Positions 33,585 through 44,817 of a stretch of 64,000 nt of DNA are shown here, in pieces. The notes below the pieces were generated by a model. That model saw nothing but the letters and a program-made list of their open reading frames with translations. It was not told the DNA's origin and searched no databases. The DNA is taken from assembly GCF_001267925.1 (NCBI RefSeq), contig NZ_CP011409.1:744001-808000 (forward strand), given 5' to 3'. Each line of letters opens with the position of its first letter. Position 1 is the first letter of the stretch. Position numbers and translations under genes: made by a program. The stretch comes from Herbaspirillum hiltneri N3 (GTDB taxonomy: Bacteria; Pseudomonadota; Gammaproteobacteria; Burkholderiales; Burkholderiaceae_D).

Positions 33585-34360
33585 TCGCTGGTTTCCTGGG
33601 CGGCATCGGCCGCTCCCTGCGCGAATTCGTGTTCGGCCTCGGTTTCGCCGCACGCATGTTCTGGACCGTGATCCGCTCCTCGGGCGGCCTGTGGCGCCGT
33701 CCGCGCCTGATCACCGATCAGATCCACTTCATTGGCAATTATTCGCTGGTCATCATCGCCGTGTCGGGCCTGTTCGTCGGTTTCGTGCTCGGCCTGCAGG
33801 GCTACTACACGCTTAATAAGTACGGTTCCGAACAGGCGCTGGGCCTGCTGGTGGCCTTGTCGCTGACGCGCGAGCTGGGGCCGGTCGTGACCGCCTTGCT
33901 GTTCGCCGGCCGCGCCGGCACCTCGCTGACTGCGGAGATCGGTCTGATGAAAGCCGGCGAGCAACTATCGGCAATGGAAATGATGGCCGTCGATCCGCTG
34001 CAGCGCGTGGTCGCGCCGCGCTTCTGGGCCGGCGTTGTTGCCATGCCAGTGCTGGCGGCGATTTTTAGTGCCGTCGGCGTGATCGGTGGTTATATTGTGG
34101 GTGTACTGATGATCGGCGTCGACGAAGGCGCATTCTGGTCGCAGATGCAAGGCGGCGTCGACGTCTGGAACGACATCGCCAACGGCGTGCTCAAGAGCAT
34201 CGTTTTCGGTATTGCGGTAACCTTCGTTGCCCTGTATCAAGGCTACGAAGCCAAGCCGACCCCCGAAGGCGTCTCGCGCGCCACCACGCGCACGGTGGTA
34301 ATCGCTTCACTGATGGTGTTGGGATTGGACTTCCTGCTGACGGCGCTGATGTTCAGCTGA
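33581..34360 (+). CDS. mlaE: Phospholipid ABC transporter permease MlaE
   Basis: A 259-residue inner-membrane permease of the MlaE/YrbE family. It starts with an amphipathic N-terminus (MIAGFLGGIGRSLREFVFGLG), then five to six helices. The family block ALSLTRELGPVVTALLFAGRAGTSLTAEIGLMKAGEQ (residues about 88-125, quoted in part: LTRELGPVVTALLFAGRAG) contacts MlaF. YEAKPTPEGVSRATTRTVV near the C-terminus is also conserved. It overlaps mlaF by 4 bp and is followed by mlaD after 81 bp. Confidence 0.94.
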   Translation: MIAGFLGGIGRSLREFVFGLGFAARMFWTVIRSSGGLWRRPRLITDQIHFIGNYSLVIIAVSGLFVGFVLGLQGYYTLNKYGSEQALGLLVALSLTRELGPVVTALLFAGRAGTSLTAEIGLMKAGEQLSAMEMMAVDPLQRVVAPRFWAGVVAMPVLAAIFSAVGVIGGYIVGVLMIGVDEGAFWSQMQGGVDVWNDIANGVLKSIVFGIAVTFVALYQGYEAKPTPEGVSRATTRTVVIASLMVLGLDFLLTALMFS

Positions 34361-34441
34361 GCAGGACGGCCGGGAATAACGAAGGCAAGTCCGCAACGAA
34401 CTTCATCGCGGACTTCGGATTGATTTTTAGGATGGCAGTGT

Positions 34442-34918
34442 ATGCAACGTAAAACATTAGACGTGTGGGTGGGCTTGTTTGTCTTGCTGGGAGCGGCCGC
34501 GCTGGTTTTCCTCGCGCTCAAGGCGGGCAACATGAGCTCGTTCTCGTTCAACCAGAAGACCTATTCGATCACCACCAAGTTCGACAACATCGGCGGCCTC
34601 AAGCCGCGCGCTGCGGTCAAGAGCGCCGGCGTGGTGGTCGGTCGCGTCGATGCGATCCGGTTCGACGACAAGACATTTCAGGCATCGGTGACGCTCAACA
34701 TGGACGAGCGCTACCAGTTTCCAAAGGATAGTTCCGCCAAGATCCTGACTTCAGGTCTGCTTGGCGAGCAATACATCGGTATCGAACCGGGGGGTGATGT
34801 AAAAAATCTGGCGGCAGGCGACACGATCAAGATGACGCAGTCGGCGATCGTGCTGGAGAACCTGATCAGCCAGTTCTTATATAGCAAGGCAGCAGAGGGA
34901 AAGGATAGTCCAAAATGA
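34442..34918 (+). CDS. mlaD: Phospholipid transport MCE-domain protein MlaD
   Basis: A 158-residue MCE-domain protein anchored by an N-terminal helix (TLDVWVGLFVLLGAAALVFLALKAG). The periplasmic MCE domain (about residues 40-120) contains FDNIGGLKPRAAVKSAGVVVGRV and ILTSGLLGEQYIGIEPGG. MlaD hexamers form the lipid channel on top of MlaE. The C-terminal region is a helix that in homologues lines the pore. Its stop overlaps the mlaA start by 4 bp. Confidence 0.94.
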   Translation: MQRKTLDVWVGLFVLLGAAALVFLALKAGNMSSFSFNQKTYSITTKFDNIGGLKPRAAVKSAGVVVGRVDAIRFDDKTFQASVTLNMDERYQFPKDSSAKILTSGLLGEQYIGIEPGGDVKNLAAGDTIKMTQSAIVLENLISQFLYSKAAEGKDSPK

Positions 34919-35625
34919 AAATAACAGCTCGTATCGCAGCGCTGGCCATGGTTGCCGCGCTCAGTGGTTGCGCCACATCGCAAAACCCGAACGACCCGCT
35001 TGAAGGCTTCAACCGCGCGATGTTCAGCTTCAACGACACCGTCGACAAGGTGGCGCTGAAACCGGCCGCGCAGGCTTATCAGTTCGTCCTGCCCAATTTC
35101 GTGCAGACCGGCATCGGCAACTTCTTCGGCAACATCGGCGACCTGTGGTCGGCGGTGAACCAGATCTTGCAAGGCCGTGTCGAAACCGGCGTCACCAGCT
35201 TCATGCGCGTGGCGGTCAACACCACCTTCGGTCTGGGCGGCGTGCTCGACGTCAGTACCGAAGCACGTCTGCCGAAGCAGAAGTCCGATTTCGGCCAGAC
35301 GCTGGGCAAATGGGGCGTAGGATCCGGCCCGTACGTCGTGCTGCCGCTGCTGGGACCATCGACGATTCGTGATACTGCGGCGTTGCCGGCCGATTTCTAC
35401 GGCGACCTGTGGACGTACAAGAAGCCGGTGCGCTGGCGCAACGTCGGTTCGGTGGTGCGCGTGATCGACAAGCGTGCGCAGTTGCTGGACGCTTCCAACC
35501 TGCTGGAAGACGCCGCGCTCGACAAGTATGACTTCGTGCGCGACACCTACCTGCAGAGCCGCCAGTCGCAGATCGACGGCACCAAGGATGAGCAGCGCGG
35601 CAAGGAAGAAGTCGTCAAGCCTTAA
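34915..35625 (+). CDS. mlaA: Outer-membrane lipoprotein MlaA (VacJ)
   Basis: A 236-residue lipoprotein with lipobox LSGC near residue 19 (AALSGCATSQNPNDPLEGF). MlaA is the outer-membrane donut that removes mislocalised phospholipid and hands it to MlaC. Family blocks are DPLEGFNRAMFSFNDTVDKV, FFGNIGDLWSAVNQILQG and a long VGSGPYVVLPLLGPSTIRD stretch. In E. coli mlaA lies apart from the other mla genes; here it is embedded between mlaD and mlaC, giving a single operon for the whole route. Confidence 0.93.
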   Translation: MKITARIAALAMVAALSGCATSQNPNDPLEGFNRAMFSFNDTVDKVALKPAAQAYQFVLPNFVQTGIGNFFGNIGDLWSAVNQILQGRVETGVTSFMRVAVNTTFGLGGVLDVSTEARLPKQKSDFGQTLGKWGVGSGPYVVLPLLGPSTIRDTAALPADFYGDLWTYKKPVRWRNVGSVVRVIDKRAQLLDASNLLEDAALDKYDFVRDTYLQSRQSQIDGTKDEQRGKEEVVKP

Positions 35626-35647
35626 CCGACGCATCACAGGTGAATCC

Positions 35648-35674
35648 GGCCGGGCGCGATCATCGCGCCCGGCC
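35648..35674 (+). other. Strong hairpin between mlaA and mlaC
   Basis: A perfect 13-bp stem (35648-35660 with 35662-35674) rich in G and C, but without a T-run. It lies in a 225-bp gap inside the mla operon. It may slow ribosomes or RNases rather than terminate transcription. No gene is seen in the gap. Confidence 0.5.
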
Positions 35675-35850
35675 TCACTTGAAAATCCGGAGAATGCAAC
35701 CACGTTGTATATCCGGTAGCCGTTTGGAACCTGCCGGACACGCGCCGCATTTTTGTGGCAAAGTGGATCAGCGGTGCACCGGATCATGTCCGGCGCGGCT
35801 GTAGCGGCGTAGCGGGCGATGGCGCCTTATTTATGAATGGATCGTAGATT

Positions 35851-36483
35851 ATGAACATGCTTACCAAATTCCTGGCGATTGCCCTCTCTGTTTCGGCGCT
35901 GACGTTCGCGTCCGCCGCCTCGGCGCAGGAAGCGCCTGATGCGCTGGTCAAGCGCATCAGCGACGACGTGATCAACACCGCCAAGAGCGACAAGGAAATC
36001 CAGGCCGGCAACATCAATCGCATCGTTGCGCTGGTGGAAGAAAAAATCCTTCCTTACGTCGACTCCGAGCGCATGACCGCGCTGGCGGCCGGCCGTTACT
36101 GGCGCCAGGCGACACCGGAACAGCAAAAACAGCTGATCACCGAATTCCGCAGCCTGCTGATCTACACCTACTCCGGCGCGCTGTCGCAGATCCGCGATCA
36201 GAAGATCGAATACAAGCCGTTGCGCGCCGACCCGGCCGACACCGAAGTGGAAGTGCGTTCGCAAGTGATCCAGTCGCGCGGCGAACCGATCCAGCTGAGC
36301 TATCGTCTCGAGAAATTGTCGTCGGGCTGGAAAATGTATGACGTCAACGTGATGGGCGCGTGGCTGGTGGAAGCCTACAAGGGCACCTTCAACAGCGAAA
36401 TCACCAAGGGCGGCATCGACGGCCTGATCAAGAGCCTGTCCGACAAGAACAAGCAGCTGGCTGCGCGTTCGGGCAAGAAGTAA
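35851..36483 (+). CDS. mlaC: Periplasmic phospholipid shuttle MlaC
   Basis: A 210-residue Ttg2D/MlaC family protein that carries phospholipid across the periplasm between MlaA and MlaFEDB. The signal peptide is MNMLTKFLAIALSVSALTFA followed by SAASAQEAPD. The mature domain contains RIVALVEEKILPYVDSERMTALAAGRYWRQATPEQQKQLI (around residues 55-95), typical of the family. The C-terminus is basic (KNKQLAARSGKK). It starts 225 bp after mlaA and is followed by mlaB after 23 bp. Confidence 0.93.
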   Translation: MNMLTKFLAIALSVSALTFASAASAQEAPDALVKRISDDVINTAKSDKEIQAGNINRIVALVEEKILPYVDSERMTALAAGRYWRQATPEQQKQLITEFRSLLIYTYSGALSQIRDQKIEYKPLRADPADTEVEVRSQVIQSRGEPIQLSYRLEKLSSGWKMYDVNVMGAWLVEAYKGTFNSEITKGGIDGLIKSLSDKNKQLAARSGKK

Positions 36484-36506
36484 CCAGGACCGACAGGAAG
36501 CCTGAC

Positions 36507-36791
36507 ATGTTCAAACCCGACGCCACCCTTACCGCCGACAACGCCAGCACCACGCTGGCGGCCGGCCTGCAGGCAATTGCCGGCGGCCAGTCGTCGATTG
36601 ACCTGAGCGGCGTGGCAACCGTGGATTCTTCCGCCGTCGCCACCTTGCTGGCGTGGCAACGCGCCGCGCAGAAAAAGGGCCTGGCGCTGCAGTTCGGCGT
36701 CCTGCCGGCCAATTTGCAAAGCCTGGTCGACCTGTACGGCGCCGCGTCGCTGCTGGGTGCACCGACTTCCGCATCCGACCGACACCACTGA
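36507..36791 (+). CDS. mlaB: STAS-domain protein MlaB
   Basis: A 94-residue STAS protein that binds MlaF and is required for its activity. The start at 36507 (MFKPDATLTADNASTTL) follows GGAAG; the longer frame upstream is out of phase with mlaC. The STAS core IDLSGVATVDSSAVATLLAWQRAAQ (about residues 32-57, with the conserved DSSAVATLL) is intact, including the Thr/Ser pair that contacts MlaF. It is the last gene of mlaFEDACB. Confidence 0.88.
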   Translation: MFKPDATLTADNASTTLAAGLQAIAGGQSSIDLSGVATVDSSAVATLLAWQRAAQKKGLALQFGVLPANLQSLVDLYGAASLLGAPTSASDRHH

Positions 36792-36860
36792 TCTCCACAA
36801 GGCCGCCGGCCATGCCGGCAGCCGCTTCCCCCCATTCCGGCTGCAAGAGCGGAAATCCCC

Positions 36861-36866
36861 TATAAT
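36861..36866 (+). promoter_or_regulatory. Candidate -10 box before the ABC-2 exporter
   Basis: TATAAT at 36861-36866 lies 103 bp upstream of the ATPase gene. A good -35 is not visible at standard spacing. Confidence 0.3.
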
Positions 36867-36968
36867 CCAACGTTTCGCTGCACCGCTTGTTGCCTTGATG
36901 CAAAAGGCCGGCAGCCTGATTCATTCCTTTTTTGCTCACTCTGACGCGTCCCGAATGCGGACCAAATA

Positions 36969-37880
36969 ATGGCAGCTCTACAGATCAATAATGTCGAAAA
37001 ACGCTATCAGTCGCTGCAAGCGCTGGGCGGTGTTTCGCTCTCGATAGAAGAGGGTGAATTTTTCGGCTTGCTGGGCCCCAACGGCGCCGGCAAAACCACA
37101 CTGATATCGATCGTGGCCGGACTCAATCGCGCCGACTCCGGTTCGGTCACCATCCACGGCCATGACGTCGTCACCGATTACCGGGCGGCGCGCACCAAGC
37201 TCGGCGTGGTGCCGCAGGAACTGGTGTTCGATCCGTTCTTCACCGTGCGCGAAACGCTGCGCATGCAATCCGGTTATTTTGGCCTGAAGAACAACGATCG
37301 CTGGATCGACGAGGTGATGGACAACCTGGACCTGACCAACAAGGCCGACACCAACATGCGCGCGTTGTCCGGCGGCATGAAGCGGCGCGTGCTGGTCGCC
37401 CAGGCGCTGGTGCACAAGCCGCCGGTGATCGTGCTCGACGAGCCGACCGCGGGCGTCGACGTCGAGTTGCGCCAGACCTTGTGGAAATTCATCGGTCGCC
37501 TCAACCGCGAAGGTCACACCATCGTGCTGACCACGCATTATCTGGAAGAAGCCCAGGCGCTGTGCAACCGCATCGCCATGCTGAAATTCGGCAAGGTGGT
37601 GGCGCTCGATTCGACGGACGCGCTGATCAAGCGCATTTCGGGTTCGCAACTGGTGTTGCGCCTGAAGTCGGGCGGCTTGCCCGACAGCCTGCGTCCGCTG
37701 GTGACGCATCCCGAAGAATTGTTGTCGGGCCTGAAATACACGCTGCGCGTGAACGACTACAACGACGTCGAGCCGATCTTGTCGGCGCTGCGCCAGGGTG
37801 GCGCGGTGATTGACGACATGCAGTTGCAACAGGCCGATCTGGAAGATGTCTTCATCCAGATCATGGGAGACGTCAAATGA
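36969..37880 (+). CDS. ABC-2 type exporter ATP-binding protein (NodI/YadG-like)
   Basis: A 303-residue ATPase. Walker A GPNGAGKTT is near residue 37, signature LSGGMKRRVLVAQAL near 135 and Walker B IVLDEPTAGVDVELRQTLW near 157. The C-terminal 80 residues form the regulatory tail seen in NodI and YadG. It overlaps the permease gene by 4 bp. This pair stands between mla and ibaG-murA in many betaproteobacteria; an envelope-lipid or glycan substrate is plausible but unproven. Confidence 0.88.
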   Translation: MAALQINNVEKRYQSLQALGGVSLSIEEGEFFGLLGPNGAGKTTLISIVAGLNRADSGSVTIHGHDVVTDYRAARTKLGVVPQELVFDPFFTVRETLRMQSGYFGLKNNDRWIDEVMDNLDLTNKADTNMRALSGGMKRRVLVAQALVHKPPVIVLDEPTAGVDVELRQTLWKFIGRLNREGHTIVLTTHYLEEAQALCNRIAMLKFGKVVALDSTDALIKRISGSQLVLRLKSGGLPDSLRPLVTHPEELLSGLKYTLRVNDYNDVEPILSALRQGGAVIDDMQLQQADLEDVFIQIMGDVK

Positions 37881-38641
37881 CCGGTTTTCAAACACTGTTT
37901 TACAAGGAAGTGCTGCGTTTCTGGAAGGTCGCCACGCAAACCGTGACGGCGCCGGTCATGACCGCCATGCTGTACCTGCTGATCTTTGGCCACGTGCTGC
38001 AAGACCGCGTGCAGGTCTATCCGGGCGTGCAATACACCGGTTTCCTGGTGCCCGGGCTGGTCATGATGAGCGTGCTGCAGAACGCCTTCGCCAACAGCTC
38101 GTCGTCGCTGATCCAGTCCAAGATCACCGGCAACCTGGTGTTCGTTCTCCTTACTCCACTTTCGCATTGGGAAATGTTCGGCGGCTACGTGCTGGCGGCG
38201 GTCGTGCGCGGCCTGATCGTCGGTGCGGGCGTGTTCGTGGTGACGGCGTGGTTCGGCCACCTGAGTTTCGTGGCGCCATGGTGGATCGTGATCTTCGCCC
38301 TGCTGGGCGCGGCCATCCTCGGCACCATGGGATTGGTCGCCGGCATCTGGGCGGAAAAGTTCGACCAGCTGGCGGCGTTCCAGAATTTCCTGATCGTGCC
38401 GCTGACCTTCCTGGCCGGCGTGTTCTATTCGATCCACTCGCTGCCGCCATTCTGGCAAACGGTCTCGCATTTCAACCCGTTCTTTTATATGATTGACGGT
38501 TTCCGCTACGGCTTTTTCGGGCAGTCCGACATCAACCCCGTGATCAGCCTGGCGATTGTCTCGGTGTTCTTCATCGCGCTCTCGACGCTGGCGGTACGGA
38601 TGCTGAAGAGCGGTTACAAACTGCGCGCGGGCGCACATTGA
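37877..38641 (+). CDS. ABC-2 type transporter permease (NodJ/YadH-like)
   Basis: A 254-residue membrane protein of the ABC-2 family with six helices. It starts MTGFQTLFYKEVLRFWKVAT and has the family blocks PGLVMMSVLQNAFANSSSSL, NLVFVLLTPLSHWEMFGGYV and VPLTFLAGVFYSIHSLPPFW, then FNPFFYMIDGFRYGFFG near residue 205. It forms a homodimeric channel driven by the ATPase encoded upstream (4-bp overlap). It is followed after 54 bp by the BolA-like gene. Confidence 0.88.
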   Translation: MTGFQTLFYKEVLRFWKVATQTVTAPVMTAMLYLLIFGHVLQDRVQVYPGVQYTGFLVPGLVMMSVLQNAFANSSSSLIQSKITGNLVFVLLTPLSHWEMFGGYVLAAVVRGLIVGAGVFVVTAWFGHLSFVAPWWIVIFALLGAAILGTMGLVAGIWAEKFDQLAAFQNFLIVPLTFLAGVFYSIHSLPPFWQTVSHFNPFFYMIDGFRYGFFGQSDINPVISLAIVSVFFIALSTLAVRMLKSGYKLRAGAH

Positions 38642-38695
38642 TGGCGACGTTCACCGTTCGCCATTTACCTTGATCACCTAGTGAAGAGCCGCATC

Positions 38696-40203
<1,508 letters not shown>

Positions 40204-40216
40204 TCGCTAGCACACA

Positions 40217-40882
40217 ATGACCCAGCAACTCACGCCGCAACTCACCCTGGCCCTGTCCAAGGGACGCATCTTCGAAGAAACGCTGCCGCTGCTCAAGGCC
40301 GCCGGCATCGAAGTTACCGAAGATCCCGAGACCTCGCGCAAACTGATCCTGCCGACCAATGACCCGGCCGTGCGCGTGATCATCGTGCGCGCTTCCGACG
40401 TGCCGACCTACGTGCAATACGGCGCGGCAGATTTCGGCGTGGCCGGCAAGGACGTGTTGCTCGAGCATGGCGGCGAAGGCCTGTACCAGCCGATCGACCT
40501 GAACATCGCCAAGTGCCGCCTGTCGGTCGCCGTGCAGGACGGTTTCGACTACGCCAGCGCGGTGCGCCAGGGCGCGCGCCTGCGCGTGGTCACCAAGTAC
40601 GTCAAGACCGCGCGTGAACACTTCGCTGCCAAGGGCGTGCACGTCGACCTGATCAAGCTGTACGGCTCGATGGAACTGGGTCCGCTGGTCGGCCTGTCCG
40701 ACGCCATCGTCGACCTCGTCAGCACCGGCGGTACGCTGCGCGCCAACAAGCTGGTTGAAGTTGAGCACATCATGGAAATTTCGTCGCGTCTGGTCGTGAA
40801 CCAGGCCGCGCTGAAACTGAAACGCGAACGTCTCCAGCCGATCCTGGAAGCATTCGAAAAAGCATCGCAGGCAAACGCATAG
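40217..40882 (+). CDS. hisG: ATP phosphoribosyltransferase, short form
   Basis: A 221-residue HisG, which condenses ATP with PRPP in the first step of histidine synthesis. At this length it lacks the C-terminal histidine-sensing domain of long HisG and needs the HisZ regulatory subunit; no hisZ is in this window. Blocks include [56 protein letters not shown] and the PRPP-site [18 protein letters not shown]. It begins the his cluster after murA. Confidence 0.95.
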   Translation: MTQQLTPQLTLALSKGRIFEETLPLLKAAGIEVTEDPETSRKLILPTNDPAVRVIIVRASDVPTYVQYGAADFGVAGKDVLLEHGGEGLYQPIDLNIAKCRLSVAVQDGFDYASAVRQGARLRVVTKYVKTAREHFAAKGVHVDLIKLYGSMELGPLVGLSDAIVDLVSTGGTLRANKLVEVEHIMEISSRLVVNQAALKLKRERLQPILEAFEKASQANA

Positions 40883-40902
40883 CAAGCATCGAAGGCGACA
40901 TC

Positions 40903-42216
40903 ATGGGCATAGCAATCCGAAAACTCGATTCCACCGACGCCGGCTTCAGGCAGAAGCTGTCGTCCGTGCTGGCATTTGAAGCCGGCGAAGACGAGGCCAT
41001 CGATCGCGCCGCCGCCGGCATCCTGGCCGACGTCAAGGCGCGCGGCGATGCTGCTGTGCTGGAATACACCAACCGTTTCGATCGCCTGTCCGCGACCGCC
41101 GTTTCCGCACTGGAAATCGGCCAGGACGAGTTGAAAAAAGCGCTGGACGGTTTGCCCGCCGCGCGCCGCGCCGCCTTGCAGACCGCCGCCGACCGCGTGC
41201 GCGCCTACCATGAGCGCCAGAAGAAGGAATGCGGCTCCGACGGTTTCCTCTATACCGAAGCCGACGGCACCGTGCTGGGCCAGAAGGTCACGCCGCTCGA
41301 CCGTGTCGGCATTTACGTGCCGGGCGGCAAGGCTGCCTATCCGTCGTCGGTATTGATGAACGCCATCCCGGCCAAGGTCGCCGGCGTGCAGGAAGTCATC
41401 ATGGTGGTGCCGACTCCGGACGGCGTGAAGAATGAACTGGTGCTGGCCGCTGCGGCCATCGCCGGCGTCGATCGCGTGTTCACCATCGGCGGCGCGCAAG
41501 CCGTCGGTGCGCTGGCCTACGGCACCGACACGATTCCGCAAGTCGACAAGATCGTCGGCCCCGGCAATGCCTATGTTGCCGCCGCCAAGCGCCGCGTGTT
41601 CGGTACGGTTGGCATCGACATGATCGCCGGTCCCTCCGAGATCCTCGTGATTTGCGACGGCAGCACCGATCCCGACTGGATCGCCATGGATTTATTCTCG
41701 CAAGCCGAGCATGACGAACTGGCGCAATCCATCCTGCTGTGTCCGGACGCCGATTACATCGCCAGGGTCGAAGCCAGCATCAACAAGCAACTCGACGCCA
41801 TGCCGCGCAAGGACGTGATCCGCACCTCGCTGACCGATCGCGGCGCGCTGGTGAAAGTGCGCGACATGGACGAAGCCTGCGAGATCGCCAATGCGATCGC
41901 TGCCGAGCATCTGGAAATCTCCGCCGAGCAGCCGCAGCAATGGGCCGACAAGATCCGCCATGCCGGCGCCATGTTCCTCGGACGGTTTTCGTCCGAGGCG
42001 CTGGGCGACTATTGCGCCGGTCCGAACCACGTGCTGCCGACCTCGCGCACCGCGCGTTTCTCGTCGCCGCTGGGCGTCTATGATTTCCAGAAGCGCTCCA
42101 GCATCATCCAGGTCAGCGAAGCCGGCGCCCAGACCTTGGGCAAGGTCGCCGCCGAGCTGGCTTATGGCGAAGGCTTGCAGGCGCACGCCCGCTCCGCCGA
42201 GTTGCGCCTCAAATGA
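40903..42216 (+). CDS. hisD: Histidinol dehydrogenase
   Basis: A 437-residue zinc enzyme catalysing the last two oxidations, histidinol to histidine. Family blocks are [23 protein letters not shown] near residue 145, [14 protein letters not shown] near 195, [25 protein letters not shown] and the zinc/catalytic region [14 protein letters not shown] near 265. The start follows GAAGGCGACATC. The next gene in the his operon order would be hisC, but a DNA methyltransferase gene intervenes. Confidence 0.96.
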   Translation: MGIAIRKLDSTDAGFRQKLSSVLAFEAGEDEAIDRAAAGILADVKARGDAAVLEYTNRFDRLSATAVSALEIGQDELKKALDGLPAARRAALQTAADRVRAYHERQKKECGSDGFLYTEADGTVLGQKVTPLDRVGIYVPGGKAAYPSSVLMNAIPAKVAGVQEVIMVVPTPDGVKNELVLAAAAIAGVDRVFTIGGAQAVGALAYGTDTIPQVDKIVGPGNAYVAAAKRRVFGTVGIDMIAGPSEILVICDGSTDPDWIAMDLFSQAEHDELAQSILLCPDADYIARVEASINKQLDAMPRKDVIRTSLTDRGALVKVRDMDEACEIANAIAAEHLEISAEQPQQWADKIRHAGAMFLGRFSSEALGDYCAGPNHVLPTSRTARFSSPLGVYDFQKRSSIIQVSEAGAQTLGKVAAELAYGEGLQAHARSAELRLK

Positions 42217-42262
42217 CGACGCTGCGCGCTCAGTCAACTCAGCCAGCCCTGCCGGGTCGGCG

Positions 42263-43054
42263 ATGAGCTGGCGCGACCGTGTTTTTTGCGAAGATGCGCT
42301 GGAGGGCCTGGCGCGCATTCCCGATGGTGAGATCGACCTGCTGATCGCCGATCCGCCTTACGGTCTTGGCAAGGATTACGGCAACGATTCCGACAAGCTC
42401 GATAACGACGCTTACCTGGCCTGGACCGAGCAGTGGATCGATGCCGCGCTTCCCAAGCTCAAGCCGAACGGCAGTCTTTACATTTTCCTGACCTGGCGCT
42501 ATTCGCCGGAGATTTTCGTCATGCTCAAGCGGCGCATGACCATGCTCAACGAAATCGTCTGGGACCGCCGCGTGCCGTCGATGGGCGGCAGCACGCGCAA
42601 GTATTCCTCGGTGCACGACACCATCGGTTTTTTCGCGCGGGCAAAGGACTACTATTTCGACCTCGACGCCATCCGTATCCCTTATGACGCCCAGACCAAG
42701 AAGGCGCGCTCGCGCTCGATCTTCGTCGGCGCCAAGTGGCTGGAGATGGGCTACAACCCGAAAGACGTCTGGAGCGTGTCGCGCCTGCATCGCGAGCACA
42801 AGGAGCGGGCCGACCATCCGACCCAGAAGCCGCTCGAAATCGTCGAGCGCATGATCAAGGCGTCGTGCCCGGCCGGCGGCGTGGTGCTCGATCCCTTCAT
42901 GGGCAGCGGCACCACGGCGGTGGCGGCAAGGCGTTGCGGCCGCCAGTTTGTCGGCTTTGAACTGAACCCGGCTTATTGCGCGCTGATCGAACAGCGCGTG
43001 GCAGATCTCGATCCCATTTCGACACAGACATCCGATGAGCAAGTCACTGGTTGA
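42263..43054 (+). CDS. DNA (adenine or N4-cytosine) methyltransferase, beta class, orphan
   Basis: A 263-residue site-specific DNA methyltransferase. The start at 42263 ([20 protein letters not shown]) is chosen because the longer frame runs inside hisD in another phase. The catalytic motif [13 protein letters not shown] is near residue 33, and the SAM-binding motif [18 protein letters not shown] near 213, preceded by [14 protein letters not shown]. This order (DPPY first, FxGxG last) is the beta class. No restriction gene is adjacent. It is embedded between hisD (46 bp) and hisC (20-bp overlap), and so would be expressed with histidine synthesis. The recognition sequence is unknown. Confidence 0.88.
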   Translation: MSWRDRVFCEDALEGLARIPDGEIDLLIADPPYGLGKDYGNDSDKLDNDAYLAWTEQWIDAALPKLKPNGSLYIFLTWRYSPEIFVMLKRRMTMLNEIVWDRRVPSMGGSTRKYSSVHDTIGFFARAKDYYFDLDAIRIPYDAQTKKARSRSIFVGAKWLEMGYNPKDVWSVSRLHREHKERADHPTQKPLEIVERMIKASCPAGGVVLDPFMGSGTTAVAARRCGRQFVGFELNPAYCALIEQRVADLDPISTQTSDEQVTG

Positions 43055-44123
43055 ACGCATTATCCGTGCCGATGTGCGCGCGCTGTCCGCCTATCCGGTG
43101 CCGGACGCCGCCGGCTTCGTCAAACTCGACGCCATGGAAAATCCGTACACCTTGTCGCAGGCCTTGCGCGACGAACTCGGACAACGGCTGGCCGCAGTGG
43201 CGCTGAACCGCTATCCGGTGCCGTCCTACACGCGGCTAAAGGAACAGCTGTGCCGCCACATGGGCGTGCCGGCAGGCTTCGACGTGCTGCTGGGCAATGG
43301 TTCGGATGAACTGATTTCCATTGTCTCGGTGGCGTGCGCCCAGGCCGGCGCCAAAGTGCTGGCGCCGGAGCCGGGCTTCGTGATGTACGGCGTGTCGGCG
43401 AGATTCGCCGGGCTCGAGTACATCGGCGTGCCGCTCAAGGCCGACTTCACGCTCGACAGGGACGCCATGCTGGCGGCGATCGCCGAACATCGGCCGGCGA
43501 TTACCTATCTGGCCTATCCGAACAACCCGACCGGCACGCTGTATGACGCCGCCGATATCGAGGCGGTGATCCGCGCCGTCGGCGACGACGGCATCGTGGT
43601 GGTCGATGAAGCCTACCAGCCGTTCGCGCAGGAAAGCTTCATGCCGCGCTTGCCGGAATTCAACAATCTGGTGGTCATGCGTACCGTCTCCAAGCTCGGC
43701 CTGGCCGGCATCCGGCTCGGCTATATGGCCGCCGGGGCGGCTTTGTTGCAGGAATTCGACAAGGTGCGGCCGCCTTATAACATCAACGTGCTGACGCAGG
43801 CGGCGGCCGAGTTCGTGCTTGATCACACGGCGGAACTGGACCGTCAGGCGGCGGCCCTGCGCAATGCGCGTACCGCTCTGGCTGCGGCGCTGGTGGAGCT
43901 TGACGGTATTGAAGTGTTCCCGTCCGCCGCCAATTTCCTGCTGATCCGGCTGGCAAATGCGGATAAAGTATTCGCCGGACTGTTGCAACGTAAGGTATTA
44001 GTCAAAAATGCCGGTAAAATGCATCCATCGCTGCAAAATTGCCTCAGAGTCAATGTCAGTACGCCCGAAGAGAATTCCCTGTTCCTGATCGCCTTGAAAG
44101 AATCGCTTCAAGAGCGCATCTAG
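43035..44123 (+). CDS. hisC: Histidinol-phosphate aminotransferase
   Basis: A 362-residue PLP-dependent aminotransferase that converts imidazole acetol phosphate to histidinol phosphate. Blocks are LDAMENPY near residue 31, [10 protein letters not shown] near 85, [13 protein letters not shown] near 160, [10 protein letters not shown] and the PLP Lys in [15 protein letters not shown] near 222. It starts inside the 3' end of the methyltransferase gene (20-bp overlap), so translation of the two is probably coupled. hisB follows after 34 bp. Confidence 0.95.
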   Translation: MSKSLVERIIRADVRALSAYPVPDAAGFVKLDAMENPYTLSQALRDELGQRLAAVALNRYPVPSYTRLKEQLCRHMGVPAGFDVLLGNGSDELISIVSVACAQAGAKVLAPEPGFVMYGVSARFAGLEYIGVPLKADFTLDRDAMLAAIAEHRPAITYLAYPNNPTGTLYDAADIEAVIRAVGDDGIVVVDEAYQPFAQESFMPRLPEFNNLVVMRTVSKLGLAGIRLGYMAAGAALLQEFDKVRPPYNINVLTQAAAEFVLDHTAELDRQAAALRNARTALAAALVELDGIEVFPSAANFLLIRLANADKVFAGLLQRKVLVKNAGKMHPSLQNCLRVNVSTPEENSLFLIALKESLQERI

Positions 44124-44157
44124 GAATCACTTTTGTAATGTCTGTTTTACCCTGATC

Positions 44158-44754
44158 ATGTCAACTCCACGAACTGCAGAAGTCGTCCGCAACACCAACG
44201 AGACGCAAATCCGCGTCGCGATCAACCTGGATGGCACCGGCCAGCAAAAGCTGGATACCGGCGTGCCCTTCCTCGATCACATGCTGGACCAGATCGCACG
44301 CCACGGTTTGATCGACCTCGACATCGAGGCCAAGGGCGACCTGCACATCGATGCGCACCACACCGTGGAAGACGTCGGCATCACGCTGGGCCAGGCCTTC
44401 GCCAAGGCCATCGGCGACAAGAAGGGCATCCGCCGCTACGGCCATGCCTACGTGCCGCTGGATGAAGCGCTGTCGCGCGTGGTGATCGACTTCTCCGGCC
44501 GTCCAGGCCTGGAATATCACATCCCCTTTACCCGCTCCATGATCGGCGGCTTCGACGTCGACCTGACCAGCGAGTTCTTCCATGGTTTTGTCAATCATGC
44601 GCAAGTCACGCTGCATGTGGACAATCTGCGCGGCATCAACGCGCACCATCAATGCGAAACCGTATTCAAGGCTTTTGGCCGCGCCCTGCGCATGGCGATT
44701 GAACTCGATCCGCGTTCGGCGGGAACGATTCCTTCCACCAAAGGCAGCCTGTAA
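44158..44754 (+). CDS. hisB: Imidazoleglycerol-phosphate dehydratase (monofunctional)
   Basis: A 198-residue dehydratase that makes imidazole acetol phosphate. It is the single-domain form without the phosphatase part found in enterobacteria. Metal-binding motifs are [11 protein letters not shown] near residue 40, [21 protein letters not shown] near 65 and the second set [15 protein letters not shown] and [15 protein letters not shown]. The start [17 protein letters not shown] is typical. The gap to hisH is 63 bp. Confidence 0.96.
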   Translation: MSTPRTAEVVRNTNETQIRVAINLDGTGQQKLDTGVPFLDHMLDQIARHGLIDLDIEAKGDLHIDAHHTVEDVGITLGQAFAKAIGDKKGIRRYGHAYVPLDEALSRVVIDFSGRPGLEYHIPFTRSMIGGFDVDLTSEFFHGFVNHAQVTLHVDNLRGINAHHQCETVFKAFGRALRMAIELDPRSAGTIPSTKGSL

Positions 44755-44817
44755 TGTGAGTCGGGCGGGACAGTCCGTTCCGCCATCGGCGCTTTCCGTG
44801 CTTTTGCATTTTTCGAT

